Assembly (NCBI GenBank): GCA_030057555.1
Contig: JASGUU010000006.1
Span: 17,198-81,197 of the forward strand
Source of the DNA: Bacillota bacterium
GTDB taxonomy: Bacteria > Bacillota > Clostridia > Saccharofermentanales > Fastidiosipilaceae
Direction: 5' to 3'
Length of the DNA: 64,000 nt
Below, piece after piece: positions 1-8,083 of the stretch. The translations under genes and the position numbers were made by a program. Numbering within the stretch: the stretch's first letter is position 1; each line of letters opens with the position of its first letter. The notes under the pieces were generated by a model. The model ran no database searches and had not been told where the DNA came from. It was given only the letters and a program-made list of their open reading frames with translations.

Positions 1-545
1 TCGAGGCTGTTGATGACATTGACAAAGTCGAGATGGCAGCCGAAGCGTTCGCGGTCGACCGCGGCGAGCAGTTCGAGATAGCTGTCGGCCGTGTGCGGGA
101 ACATCCAGGGCATCGGCTCCAGCGTGTAGAAGGTCCGGGTGGGCCTGGCCGCATCGATGATCTCCTGTGTGATGCGCACGACCTCGGCGAAGGTTTCCGG
201 GGTCAGGTTCTCGGGGTGGGGGCCGTCCCACTGCCCGCTGCGGGAGCCCGAGATGTTGACGCAGCAGCGGGCGCCCACATGGTCGGCGAGCTCGAGCTGG
301 CGCACGGCCCGCTCCTGGTTGGCGCGCTGCTTTGCGGGATCGCGTTCGAGGAGATTGTTCCAGATGCCGACCTCCGCGATCACGAGGTCATGGGCCTCGG
401 CTGCCGCCCGGAAGGCCTCAATGTCGGCATCCGAAGCGTGATAGTCAAGCGGAAAAAAGACCGCCCTGTAGCCCATCTCAAGGGCGAGCCCGGCCCACTC
501 TTCGGGGCTGTCCCATATATCTACGATTGCACCGCCGAGTCTCAT
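1..545 (-). CDS. Sugar phosphate isomerase/epimerase (xylose isomerase-like TIM barrel), partial
   Basis: The minus strand is open from an ATG at 545 to the left edge of the window, so the C-terminus is missing; about 181 codons are seen. The protein begins MRLGGAIVDIWDSPEEWAGL and runs through alternating beta/alpha stretches ending near a CHLDFVNVI segment, which fits the metal-binding strand of AP-endonuclease-2/xylose isomerase-like barrels (Glu in TLEPMPW and Asp in HLDF would be metal ligands). Family members isomerise or epimerise sugars or sugar acids in the cytoplasm. The exact substrate cannot be told. A purine-rich AGGAACCAGATC precedes the start as a ribosome binding site. The alternative is a hydroxypyruvate isomerase or an inosose dehydratase; the family is fairly sure, the reaction is not. 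Confidence 0.75.
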   Translation of the reverse strand, partial: MRLGGAIVDIWDSPEEWAGLALEMGYRAVFFPLDYHASDADIEAFRAAAEAHDLVIAEVGIWNNLLERDPAKQRANQERAVRQLELADHVGARCCVNISGSRSGQWDGPHPENLTPETFAEVVRITQEIIDAARPTRTFYTLEPMPWMFPHTADSYLELLAAVDRERFGCHLDFVNVINSL

Positions 546-1335
546 GATCTGGTTCCTCCCTGGCTGTCGCCGCGGCCTGCAGGGCCGCTCTTCGCATGCA
601 TACAGTCTATGTCAAAGTGAGGACGCGTGCGCGTGGGTGCACGTCATATTTGTCGGGATGAGTAAAACCATTTTCCACGCCATTCGTCAAACACCTGAAA
701 CACCGAAATGTAAGCGTAGCCTGCATGCAGGCACAGGGAAGATCCCTTCTCCCATGGCCAGCGTAGCGAAGCCTCACAAACTGCCGAAATGTGAGTGGCA
801 TGCGATAGGACAGCGAGCGGCGAGAATGGCAGGCACAGCCTGGTACTTTCAAGGAGATGGTGAAGCGATCCAGGTTCTGTAGCTCTGAAGCCGGATGATT
901 AACGTGATCCCGACAAGCAGCGCGCCGCGCAGCGAAGTGCGCGCCCCTTCGTGGTCAGGATAGCGGGTAATCCAAATCGCTTTTGGAGAACTCTTCGTTT
1001 TGACCAGAAACGGCTCCTTTGTGGTCAAGATGGGGGACTTTGCCAAATCATTTTTTGGATTACTCCTCGTTTTGACCAGAAACAGCCCCTTTGTGGTCAA
1101 GATAGCGAGTAATCCAAACCGTTTTTTGGATATCTCTTCGTTTTGACCATCTGAAGTCCGCAAGCTGCTTTTTCCCTTACCCACCGCCCTCCTGGCATGC
1201 TCACCCACTTCCCGATATTTTTGGCGTACACTCCCGTGCGCGTGATGCGGTCGCCGCTGGCGGGCGGTGGTGCTAGAATGGCGCTGTATCGTCCAAGTGC
1301 CGCCTGGTGCGGCGGGATCGGAAGAGAGGTGCAGC
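546..1335. other. Non-coding stretch with tandem repeats
   Basis: No convincing gene lies here. Reading frames exist on both strands but show no family features, and the minus-strand frame over 951-1150 simply translates the tandem repeat listed separately. The sequence from about 690 to 850 is rich in short imperfect repeats (two copies of a CCGAAATGT-containing segment near 703 and 784). Confidence 0.6.
951..1150. repeat. Three tandem units, about 70-72 bp, bounded by inverted repeats
   Basis: Three units start with TGGTCA(A) at 952, 1022 and 1094 and end with its inverse TTGACCA at 1000, 1072 and 1143, giving periods of 70-72 bp. The linkers between units are near identical (GAAACGGCTCCTTTG and GAAACAGCCCCTTTG). 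Inside the units an ATCCAAA...TTTTGGAT inverted repeat recurs, clearest in the third. Every unit can therefore fold, and so can every junction. The function is unknown; the block lies between divergently transcribed genes. Confidence 0.8.
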
Positions 1336-1797
1336 ATGGCAGGAACGATCGGAACGAACCAGGTGACCCAGATTGGCTTTGTGGTCCGGGATATTGGGAA
1401 AACAAAGGCGGCCTGGGCGAAGTTTCTCGGCGTGGCGGAGCCGCCTGTCGTCGATGGCGGGGACTACGCCGTGACGGGAACCCGCTACCTGGGCGAGGCG
1501 GCGCCGCGGGCGAACTGCCTGATGGCCTTCTTCGATGTAGGGGAGGGGCTGCAGCTGGAGCTGATCGAGCCGAACGGTGAGCCGAGCGCCTGGCAGGACT
1601 ACCTCGACGAGCATGGCGAGGGCTTCCACCACATCGCCTTCGGGGTGCGCGGCATGGATAAGCAGATCGCGAATCTCGAGCGCGACGGCATGAGCCTGCT
1701 GCAGCGCGGCAAGTATGGTGACGCGAGCGGCGAGTATGCCTATGTCGACGGGCTGGGTGAGCTCAAGACCCTGATCGAGCTGCTGGAGTCCTTCTAG
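1336..1797 (+). CDS. VOC-family (glyoxalase/bleomycin resistance/epimerase-type) protein
   Basis: The product has 153 residues from the ATG at 1336, chosen because AGAGAGGTG lies just upstream; the longer frame from 1267 has no such site. The two halves each carry a beta-alpha-beta-beta-beta module: TQIGFVVRDI near residue 10 and FHHIAFGVRGM near residue 97, the usual positions of the first metal-binding His in each half, with LELIEPNG in between and ELKTLIELLE at the end supplying acidic ligands. The family includes glyoxalase I, methylmalonyl-CoA epimerase and ring-cleavage dioxygenases. The layout is closest to glyoxalase/epimerase-type single-subunit proteins. The gene stands alone, with no operon partners. 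The substrate is unknown. Confidence 0.75.
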   Translation: MAGTIGTNQVTQIGFVVRDIGKTKAAWAKFLGVAEPPVVDGGDYAVTGTRYLGEAAPRANCLMAFFDVGEGLQLELIEPNGEPSAWQDYLDEHGEGFHHIAFGVRGMDKQIANLERDGMSLLQRGKYGDASGEYAYVDGLGELKTLIELLESF

Positions 1798-2097
1798 CGG
1801 GGATCTGCTGAATGGGGCTCTAGCGAACAGCCGCATGTTTGGCGTGATGCATAAAGGGCTTGTGAGCGAAAATACAGCTTATCCACAGCGGACCGCGCAT
1901 AAGTCGAAATTCTGAGCCTGAAACCACCACTCGCGGCTGATTATGTGCAGATTTTCGAGTTGTACACACCCGAAGCGCGTACAAGTGCGATTATTGCACC
2001 TTGCATACTCTACCCAGCTTGAAGAGTGCAGCGGGAACGACCGAAACGCACTGGCCCAGGCGTTTCGGCCGTCTCTTCTCTGGCGCGGAAAGCCCTC
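1798..2097. other. Intergenic gap between VOC gene and fucosidase
   Basis: No gene is seen. The only clear structure is the stem-loop at 2038-2071 that serves the minus-strand fucosidase transcript; the rest is unremarkable. Confidence 0.5.
2038..2071 (-). terminator. Stem-loop downstream of fucosidase
   Basis: The arms at 2038-2049 and 2060-2071 (CGACCGAAACGC against GCGTTTCGGCCG) form a 12-bp stem. The one imperfect pair (2040/2069) becomes a G-U wobble only in minus-strand RNA, which agrees with termination of the minus-strand gene ending at 2098. There is no long U tract. A near copy lies at 44204-44240, also just past a minus-strand gene. Confidence 0.6.
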
Positions 2098-3399
2098 TCA
2101 GGACTTCAGCCGGATCTCGACCACCGTGTCGATCTCGTCCGGCAGGCAGCAGTCATGGGTGACGGGGCTCAGGGCGATAAAGGTCTCCCCCTCATAGGAC
2201 TCTGTTATCCAGTTGCGGTTGATCTCAAGTTCGCTGCCGTCGGCGAGCAGGCGTAACGCCGCGATGTCTTCGCTGTCAACACCCGGCAGGTGCAGGGGAC
2301 CGATCGGAACTTCGAAGACATGGGCGTAGAGGGTGCTGCCGTTCTGTGTATAGCGCCCCCACTCGGGCTTGGGCAGCGGGCTTCCGAGGCAGCCGTAGAT
2401 GCTGGCGGAATTGCGCTCCATCCAGCGCCCGACCCCGGCGAGGATCGCGAGCGATTCATCCGGGATGCGGCCGCGCGCGTCCGGGCCGACGTTCAGGAGA
2501 AGGTTGCCGTTTTTGCTCACGCACTCTACGAGCTTGCGCACCACGACCGAGGCGGGCTTGAAGTGGCGGTCACGCGAGCTGTAGCCCCAGTTCTGATTCA
2601 TGGTCACGCAGGCCTCCCAGGGGATGGGCTCGCCTGCTTTGTTCACGATGCCCCGGGGCGGGATGATCTGCTCGGGCGAGGCGAAGTCGCCGCTCCAGTA
2701 TGTCGGTTCCTCCTCGATCAGGCTGCCGAAGCTGCCGCCGCTCGCCTCGAGGCGGTTGTCGAGCAGGACATGGGGCTGGTGCTCACGGATCATGCGGACC
2801 AGTCTCCCGGCCTCCCACTTCTCGGCGCTCATGTCATCGTAGGAGAAGTCAAACCACATGATGTCGAGGCAGCCATACTGTGTGCACAGCTCGTGCACCT
2901 GACCGTGCATGTAGTCGAGGTAGTTCGCGAAGTCGTGTTTCGCATCGCGCCAGGCCGGGTTGTCGCGCATCGGATGGTGGGCATCGCCGTAGTGGGGGTA
3001 GTCAGGGTGATGCCAGTCGATGATGGAGTAGTAGAGGCCGACCTTCAGCCCTTCGGCCCGGAAGGCATCGAGGTACTCGCGGACGAGATCGCGGCCGGCG
3101 GGGGTCTTTGTAGACTTATAGTCGGTCAGCCGGCTGTCGAAGAGGCAGAAGCCATCGTGATGCTTCGCCGTCATGACGGCGTACTTCATGCCCGCCGCCT
3201 TCGCCGCCCTGGCCCAGGCTGCAGGATCGTAGTCGACCGGATTGAAGCTGTCGAAATAGGGCTGGTAGTCCTCAACCGTCAGCCTTTCGGGGCTGCGCAC
3301 CCACTCGCCGCGGGCGGGAATGGCATAGAGCCCCCAGTGGATAAACATGCCGAAGCGGTTGTGACGGAACCAGTCGCTGCGTGCGAACTTCTCATACAT
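2098..3399 (-). CDS. Alpha-L-fucosidase, glycoside hydrolase family 29
   Basis: This 433-residue protein removes terminal alpha-linked L-fucose from glycans by a retaining mechanism. The N-terminal block DWFRHNRFGMFIHWGLYAIP is a hallmark of GH29, followed by MTAKHHDGFCLFDS and VGLYYSIIDWHHP. MWFDFSYDD, around residue 185, holds the probable nucleophile Asp. A small beta-rich C-terminal part follows. No signal peptide is seen, so the enzyme should act in the cytoplasm on imported fucosides, as is common in gut Firmicutes. GGAGG lies nine bases upstream of the ATG. It is monocistronic, with a stem-loop terminator at 2038-2071. Transporters for the substrate are not adjacent. Confidence 0.92.
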   Translation of the reverse strand: MYEKFARSDWFRHNRFGMFIHWGLYAIPARGEWVRSPERLTVEDYQPYFDSFNPVDYDPAAWARAAKAAGMKYAVMTAKHHDGFCLFDSRLTDYKSTKTPAGRDLVREYLDAFRAEGLKVGLYYSIIDWHHPDYPHYGDAHHPMRDNPAWRDAKHDFANYLDYMHGQVHELCTQYGCLDIMWFDFSYDDMSAEKWEAGRLVRMIREHQPHVLLDNRLEASGGSFGSLIEEEPTYWSGDFASPEQIIPPRGIVNKAGEPIPWEACVTMNQNWGYSSRDRHFKPASVVVRKLVECVSKNGNLLLNVGPDARGRIPDESLAILAGVGRWMERNSASIYGCLGSPLPKPEWGRYTQNGSTLYAHVFEVPIGPLHLPGVDSEDIAALRLLADGSELEINRNWITESYEGETFIALSPVTHDCCLPDEIDTVVEIRLKS

Positions 3400-3510
3400 T
3401 TCAAGCTGCCTCCTGATACTGTCTGATGAATGCCGGGGTCGCTTCCCCGCCTGCCTGTCATTCTATCTCTTCTGTTAAGACTATGTTACAGGTGGCAAAT
3501 CTGGACCTTA

Positions 3511-3576
3511 TGTCGACAAAGTGGCAGAGTAACGGGTGATAAAATGGGTAAAATATGGTATATTAAACTGTCGACA
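3511..3576 (+). promoter_or_regulatory. Promoter region with two TGTCGACA palindromes
   Basis: The perfect 8-bp palindrome TGTCGACA occurs at 3511-3518 and again at 3569-3576, 58 bp apart. Between them is an AT-rich segment with a plausible but weak promoter (TGATAA at 3536, TATATT near 3558). The second copy sits just upstream of the ribosome binding site TAGGAGG of the flavoenzyme gene. Two identical dyads around a promoter suggest operators for a dimeric repressor; which one is unknown. Confidence 0.4.
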
Positions 3577-3597
3577 TTAATTAGGAGGTCCGTTCGA

Positions 3598-5610
3598 ATG
3601 AAAGCTTATCCCCATCTCACCAGGCCCGGCCGCATCGGTACGATGTGGCTCAAAAACCGCATGATCATGCCCGCCATGGGCACCAACCTCGGCAACGCCG
3701 ACGGCACAATTTCCGACAACATCGTCAACTACTACGCCCGCCGCGCGGCCGGCGGCATCGGCCTGGTCATCACCGAGGTCTGTTCACCGGAGCATGAGGG
3801 CATCTGCATCCCCGGCGAAATGGAGATCGGAGATATCAAGTTCATGCCGGGTCTGTCGCGCATCCCGCACGCCGTCCATGCCAACGGGGGGAAGGTCGCC
3901 CTGCAGCTCGCCCATGCCGGCTGCTTCTCGACCGAGGCCCTGATTGGCACCAGGGCAAAGACCCCGTCCGGCATCGGCTCCCTGCAGCTGCCGGGCGAGA
4001 ACCCCCGCCCCTTCACGCTCGAAGAGATCCGTGACCTGATCCAGAAGTACGGCGTCGCCGCCAAGCGCGGCCGCATCTGCGGCTATGACGCGATCGAGCT
4101 CCACGGCGCCCACGGCTATCTGCCGCTGCAGTTCTTCAGTCCCTACACCAACAAGCGCGACGACGAGTATGGCGGCTCGCTGGAGAAGCGCGCCCGCTTC
4201 GCCCTCAATGTCATCCGCGAGATCAAGGCCCAGGCCGGCGCTGACTTCCCCCTGATCTACCGCATGTCCGGCGCCGAGTATGTTGAGGGCGGCTTCACGA
4301 CCGAGATGGCCTGCCAGCTCGCCATCTGGGCCCAGGAGGCCGGCGCCGACGCCATCCATGTCTCCGCCGGTACCTGGGATGCGCGCATCCAGAACTTCTT
4401 CGATGTCATGGCCGGCAAGCTCTCGAGCGAGGGCCTGAACCTCACCGACGGTATCGGCACATCCGTCTGGGTGCCGCCGCACTACACCCGCCGCGGCAGC
4501 ATGATGCACCTGGCAGCCGAAATCAAGCGCCATGTCACGATCCCGGTCGTCGCCGTCTGCAGCATTACCCCTGATATGGGCGAAGAGATGCTCGCCGCCG
4601 GAGATGCCGACTTCATCGCCTTCGGCCGCCAGACCATCGCGGATGCCGACTTCCCGAAGAAGCTGCTGGCCGGCAGGCCCGAGACCATCCGCACCTGCCT
4701 GCGCTGCAACGAGTGCCTCGCCGAGGTCATGAACAACTGCGGTCTGCTCTGTGCCGTCAACCCCGAAGCCGGCCAGGAGTACGAGGTCTACCAGCAGTGC
4801 CTGCCGACCCGGGCGCCGAAGAAGGTCGCCATCGTCGGCGGCGGCCCCGCCGGCATGCAGGCGGCCCTGACCGCATCGGAGCGCGGCCACAGCGTCACGC
4901 TCTATGAAAAGTGCGGGCGCCTCGGCGGCCAGCTCTACTATGCTTCGATCCCCGACTTCAAGCTCGAGTTCCGTGAGTATCTCGACTACCTGATCCGCAC
5001 GGTGGAGGCCGCCCCGATCGAGGTCAAGCTTGGCATTGAGGCCGATGTCGACACGCTCAAGGGCGGCGGCTACGACGAGGTCATCGTCGCCACCGGCGCC
5101 GTCCCGATGACACCCGATATCATCGAGGGCGATAAGGCCGACATCCTCGACCCGCTCGCAGTGCTGGACGGCCAGATCACGCCGGGCCAGTCCGTGCTGG
5201 TCTGCGGCGGCGGTCTCGTCGGCTGCGAAGTCGCCCTCCAGCTCGGCGAGAAGGGCCACGACGTGACCATGATCGACCTGCTCGACGGCATCGCGCCCGA
5301 CATGGCCATCTACTCGAAGTGGGTGCTGCAGGCCCGCCTCGCCGAGGCGGGTGTGAAGATCTACGCCCACCACGCGATTACGAAGATGGAGAAGAACGAC
5401 GTCACCTGCCGCAATCTGGAGACCGAGGAGAGCGTCGAGCTGACCGGCGACAGCGTCATCTGCTGCCTCGGCATGCGCCCGGATCGCGCCCTGCTCGAGG
5501 CCCTCATCGAGGACGGCAGCCTGCCGGTTACTCCGGTCGGCGATGTCAACAGTGCCCGGAAGCTGATGCAGGCCACGCAGGAGGGCCACGCCGCCGCCCG
5601 CCTGATCTAG
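3598..5610 (+). CDS. FadH-like NADH:flavin oxidoreductase with Fe-S and FAD/NAD domains
   Basis: The 670-residue product matches the size and layout of 2,4-dienoyl-CoA reductase and clostridial relatives such as BaiCD/BaiH and enoate reductases. Residues 1-360 form the old-yellow-enzyme FMN barrel (HGAHGYLPLQFFSPYTNKR). Cys367, Cys370, Cys373, Cys381 and Cys385 form the 4Fe-4S region (CLRCNEC..). From about residue 408 come two Rossmann folds, with GGGPAG at 414-419 and a second CGGGLVG motif. Such enzymes pass electrons from NAD(P)H through FAD and Fe-S to FMN to reduce an activated C=C bond. The ATG at 3598 follows TAGGAGG. The substrate (enoyl-CoA, bile acid intermediate or other enone) cannot be read from sequence. 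The gene is monocistronic. Confidence 0.88.
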   Translation: MKAYPHLTRPGRIGTMWLKNRMIMPAMGTNLGNADGTISDNIVNYYARRAAGGIGLVITEVCSPEHEGICIPGEMEIGDIKFMPGLSRIPHAVHANGGKVALQLAHAGCFSTEALIGTRAKTPSGIGSLQLPGENPRPFTLEEIRDLIQKYGVAAKRGRICGYDAIELHGAHGYLPLQFFSPYTNKRDDEYGGSLEKRARFALNVIREIKAQAGADFPLIYRMSGAEYVEGGFTTEMACQLAIWAQEAGADAIHVSAGTWDARIQNFFDVMAGKLSSEGLNLTDGIGTSVWVPPHYTRRGSMMHLAAEIKRHVTIPVVAVCSITPDMGEEMLAAGDADFIAFGRQTIADADFPKKLLAGRPETIRTCLRCNECLAEVMNNCGLLCAVNPEAGQEYEVYQQCLPTRAPKKVAIVGGGPAGMQAALTASERGHSVTLYEKCGRLGGQLYYASIPDFKLEFREYLDYLIRTVEAAPIEVKLGIEADVDTLKGGGYDEVIVATGAVPMTPDIIEGDKADILDPLAVLDGQITPGQSVLVCGGGLVGCEVALQLGEKGHDVTMIDLLDGIAPDMAIYSKWVLQARLAEAGVKIYAHHAITKMEKNDVTCRNLETEESVELTGDSVICCLGMRPDRALLEALIEDGSLPVTPVGDVNSARKLMQATQEGHAAARLI

Positions 5611-5636
5611 GCTTTTCCAGGAGGCCTGCGACCTTC

Positions 5637-5691
5637 TGAAACAACAGGGACCCGTCTCTGCCTCCCGGCAGGGGCGGGTCGCCTCGTTTCA
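5637..5691. terminator. Shared hairpin between convergent genes
   Basis: A 13-bp stem, 5650-5662 with 5667-5679 (ACCCG...TGCC against GGCA...CGGGT, loop TCCC), is framed by an outer TGAAAC/GTTTCA pair at 5637-5642 and 5686-5691. It sits between two convergent genes and overlaps the stop codon of the MutT gene. No U tract follows, so termination is inferred from position and stem strength. Confidence 0.6.
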
Positions 5692-6078
5692 GCCGTAGCG
5701 CTTCTGCAGGTGTTCCAGAATCACAAGGTCAGCCGGGCAGAAGGGCAGGGATGCCATTTCCTCGATCCGCACCCAGGCGAGGGCGGCATGTTCGAGCCGC
5801 TGAGGCTCACCGGCCGTGATCCGGGTGCGGTAGAGAGACAGAGCGATGCTGCGATCGGGGTATTCATGGTGGATCTGTATTTCCAGTTCACCGACCTCGA
5901 CCTCGATCGCGAGCTCCTCCCGGCATTCGCGGGCGAGCGCCTGGGCGTGCGTCTCGCCCGGCTCCACCTTGCCGCCGGGAAACTCCCAGTGCAGAGGGAG
6001 GTTTTTACTGGCCGGCCGCTGACAGACGAAAAAGCGCTCGCCACGGCGGATGAGGGCGGCGACGACATCCAGTCTCAC
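5689..6078 (-). CDS. mutT: (Deoxy)nucleoside triphosphate pyrophosphohydrolase, Nudix/MutT family
   Basis: The product is taken as 129 residues from a GTG at 6078, giving VRLDVVAALIRRGERFFVCQ; GGAG lies nine bases upstream, and this length equals that of classical MutT. Longer in-frame starts to 6306 add residues without family character. The Nudix box is present: GGKVEPGET, then RECREEL. The substrate-facing WEFPGGK and C-terminal LPFCPADL..I fit the 8-oxo-dGTP diphosphatase subgroup, which hydrolyses oxidised dGTP to keep it out of DNA. The gene is alone and shares its terminator region with the upstream convergent flavoenzyme gene. Confidence 0.82.
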   Translation of the reverse strand: MRLDVVAALIRRGERFFVCQRPASKNLPLHWEFPGGKVEPGETHAQALARECREELAIEVEVGELEIQIHHEYPDRSIALSLYRTRITAGEPQRLEHAALAWVRIEEMASLPFCPADLVILEHLQKRYG

Positions 6079-6241
6079 GGCCGGCAGCTCCGTCGGGACG
6101 GGCAGAAGAACAGATATAAGCTGACAGGCATTCTCATACCCGCCATGATGACATAAAGTCGCAGCTTCATGCACGCTGCGGCACGGGACGGCAGGGAGGC
6201 CCGGCCGGCGGAATGCTCTGCATGATGCTTTAACATGCAAA

Positions 6242-6262
6242 GAGCCGGCCCGGGGCCGGCTC
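6242..6262 (-). terminator. Intrinsic terminator after HTH/membrane-protein operon
   Basis: GAGCCGGCC at 6242-6250 pairs perfectly with GGCCGGCTC at 6254-6262 around a 3-nt loop. On the minus strand the stem is followed by TTTGCATGTT. It lies about 50 bases past the stop of the minus-strand gene ending at 6315. Confidence 0.75.
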
Positions 6263-6314
6263 CCTGCAATGCGGCTGACGTGACAGGCGGACAGCTGCCC
6301 GTGCATCCCCGCCC

Positions 6315-6755
6315 TCAGAACCTGCGGTTGTAGATCCAGTTCGTGATGTAGTTGACGGCGATGGTGAAGACGGTAGCGCCGAGCAGTGTCAGGGCGACCA
6401 CGCGATGGATACTGGCCGCGACGACCATGGCAATCGCGAGTCCCATCAGGACGATCTTGATCCCGGTCTTCGCGGCACTGGCCTGCACGGCGAGCGTTCG
6501 TTCATCGTTTTCCCGGATATAGAGCTTTTTCAGTTCATCCTCGTTTTTCAGCACGCTGGCGTTGCGGGCCATGATGCCAACGGCGACGAGCGCGATGCCG
6601 ATGAGAAAACCCGACGTGAAGGCCCTGCTCAGGGCATCGGGGTTCTCCGGCAGAACAAACCACACCAGTGGCTGGCAGAGCGCAATGACAGAGACCATGA
6701 TGACGCCGGCCACGATGTCGCCTTTCAGTCTCGCTTTAAATGCTTCCATTTTCAT
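6315..6755 (-). CDS. Small membrane protein encoded with an HTH regulator
   Basis: The 146-residue protein has four likely membrane helices, in two pairs: IVAGVIMVSVIALCQPLVWFV and LIGIALVAVGIMA, then IVLMGLAIAMVVAA and LTLLGATVFTIAVNY. A cytoplasmic charged segment between the pairs contains LYIRENDERTLAVQ; an ENDER-type motif in the loop is common in small Firmicute membrane proteins paired with Cro/C1-type regulators. The start codon overlaps the stop of the upstream HTH gene as ATGA, so translation is coupled. The role is unknown. Known pairs of this kind are thought to sense membrane or growth state, but nothing here shows that. Confidence 0.7.
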   Translation of the reverse strand: MKMEAFKARLKGDIVAGVIMVSVIALCQPLVWFVLPENPDALSRAFTSGFLIGIALVAVGIMARNASVLKNEDELKKLYIRENDERTLAVQASAAKTGIKIVLMGLAIAMVVAASIHRVVALTLLGATVFTIAVNYITNWIYNRRF

Positions 6756-6967
6756 TCATCCTCCAGGTCCGAGAAGTCGAAGACTTCTTCAATTGTCAGG
6801 CCGAAATGTCGTGCAATCCGCCAGGCGAGAGGGAGGGAAGCGGTGTATTTTCCCGTCTCGATCGAGGTGATGGTCTGCCTCGTCACGCCCACGGCCTGCG
6901 CCAGTTCCTCCTGCGAGAGCTTGGCCTCTCTGCGCAGGCGGGGAATTTCGGTTCTCATGGAATCCAT
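6752..6967 (-). CDS. XRE (Cro/C1-type) transcriptional regulator
   Basis: At 71 residues this is little more than one helix-turn-helix domain: IPRLRREAKLSQEELAQAVG, then VTRQTITSIETGKYTASLPL, then AWRIARHFGLTIEEVFDF. This is the short YozG/SinR-like class of regulator. It is first in a two-gene operon with the membrane protein at 6315-6755 (ATGA overlap). Upstream lies a near-consensus promoter overlapped by four evenly spaced TGCAAAG motifs, so autoregulation is likely. The start at 6967 follows AGAAAGGATTCC. Confidence 0.88.
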   Translation of the reverse strand: MDSMRTEIPRLRREAKLSQEELAQAVGVTRQTITSIETGKYTASLPLAWRIARHFGLTIEEVFDFSDLEDE

Positions 6968-6984
6968 CCTTTCTGCAATGCATG

Positions 6985-7060
6985 CTTTGCAGTTTCAGTA
7001 TAGTGAGCTTTGCAGAATATGTCAAGTCTGCTTTGCATAATTTGTCAGGCGAACTTTGCA
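6985..7060 (-). promoter_or_regulatory. Sigma-70 promoter with four operator iterons at exact 23-bp spacing
   Basis: On the minus strand TTGACA (plus 7020-7025) and TATACT (plus 6997-7002) are separated by exactly 17 bp, a near-perfect housekeeping promoter for the HTH gene. The heptamer TGCAAAG (CTTTGCA on plus) begins at 6985, 7008, 7031 and 7054, always 23 bp apart. One copy is downstream of the -10, one in the spacer and two upstream of the -35. The regular phase suggests cooperative binding of the adjacent small HTH protein. Confidence 0.8.
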
Positions 7061-7210
7061 AAGAATACTGTCGGCCGCTCCCGGGTCCCGCTCAGCGCCG
7101 CTGGAAGCCCCGCGCAGACCGACGGTAACTGCTGCCCCCGAAAAAGCAGGGTATACTCGTTTGTGAAGCCAGCAACAGACCCGACGAATCAGCGCTGAAG
7201 GGAGTATTGT

Positions 7211-8083
7211 GTGAGAATTTCAAAGCAGCATGTTATCTATCAGATGCACAGGAACAATCCGGCGGTGACCCGCTGCCGCAGCGGCGACACGGTCGTCTTT
7301 GAGACCTGTGACTGCTTTCACGACAGCGTGCGCAGCGAGACGGATCTCGTCAGCGGGGTCGACTTCAGCCGCATCAATCCGGCTACCGGTCCTCTCTACG
7401 TGGAGGGGGCGGAGGCGGGTGACCTGCTGCGGGTCGATATTCTCTCCATCCGGCTGGATTCCCGGGGAGCCATCGTGTCCGCCCCGGGCCTCGGCCGTCT
7501 GGCCGACCTGATCGGGAAGGAGCAGACCGTAATCGGCGAGGTCTCGGGCGACAGCATCCGGATCCTGGGCCGGGAGCTCCCCGTCAGGAAGATGGTCGGC
7601 GTCATCGGCACTGCGCCGGCAGGGGAGGGCGTCCCCACCGGAAGCCCGCATGACCACGGCGGCAATCTGGACTGCACCGAAATCCGCGAAGGGGCCAGTC
7701 TCTATCTGCCCGTCGAGGTGGAAGGTGCGCTGCTGGCCATGGGTGACCTCCATGCCGGCATGGGCGACGGCGAGATCATGGGCGCGGGCCTCGAAATCGC
7801 CGGAGAGGTGGAGGTGCGGGTCGAGGTCGTGAAGAACCGGAAGCTGCCGACGCCCTTCATCGAGACCTCCGAACAGGTGATGACCCTGGCCTCCGGAGAG
7901 AGCATGGAGGAGGCCGCCGAACGCGCGATCCGTAACATGGCCGACTATCTGACGCAGACAACGAAGCTCAGCCTCGAAGAGGCCGGCATGCTGCTGTCCA
8001 TGGCCGGCGACCTCAGAGTCTGTCAGATCGTCAATCCCAACGTGACCATGCGCATGGAGCTGGACAGGCGCTGCCTGGCGTGA
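7211..8083 (+). CDS. Acetamidase/formamidase family protein
   Basis: The 290-residue product is the usual length for single-domain clostridial members of the FmdA/AmdA family. Recognisable blocks are VEGAEAGDLLRVDILSI near residue 65, the PHDHGGNLDC segment (His and Asp metal ligands) and LLAMGDLHAGMGDGEIMGAG, which is the family signature. These enzymes hydrolyse short amides such as formamide or acetamide to the acid and ammonia. The GTG start at 7211 follows AAGGGAGTATT. The gene stands alone. The amide it uses is not evident; some homologues are annotated only by family. Confidence 0.88.
   Translation: MRISKQHVIYQMHRNNPAVTRCRSGDTVVFETCDCFHDSVRSETDLVSGVDFSRINPATGPLYVEGAEAGDLLRVDILSIRLDSRGAIVSAPGLGRLADLIGKEQTVIGEVSGDSIRILGRELPVRKMVGVIGTAPAGEGVPTGSPHDHGGNLDCTEIREGASLYLPVEVEGALLAMGDLHAGMGDGEIMGAGLEIAGEVEVRVEVVKNRKLPTPFIETSEQVMTLASGESMEEAAERAIRNMADYLTQTTKLSLEEAGMLLSMAGDLRVCQIVNPNVTMRMELDRRCLA

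Noticed and set aside
951..1150. CRISPR array
   Set aside because: Repeats are about 55 bp with inverted ends, the linkers are conserved rather than unique, and no cas gene is present.
3784..5589. 601-codon open frame on the minus strand
   Set aside because: It is the complement of the FadH-like gene. The product is a composition-driven run of Asp, Leu, Ala and Val with no family motifs, as expected for antisense of GC-rich coding DNA.
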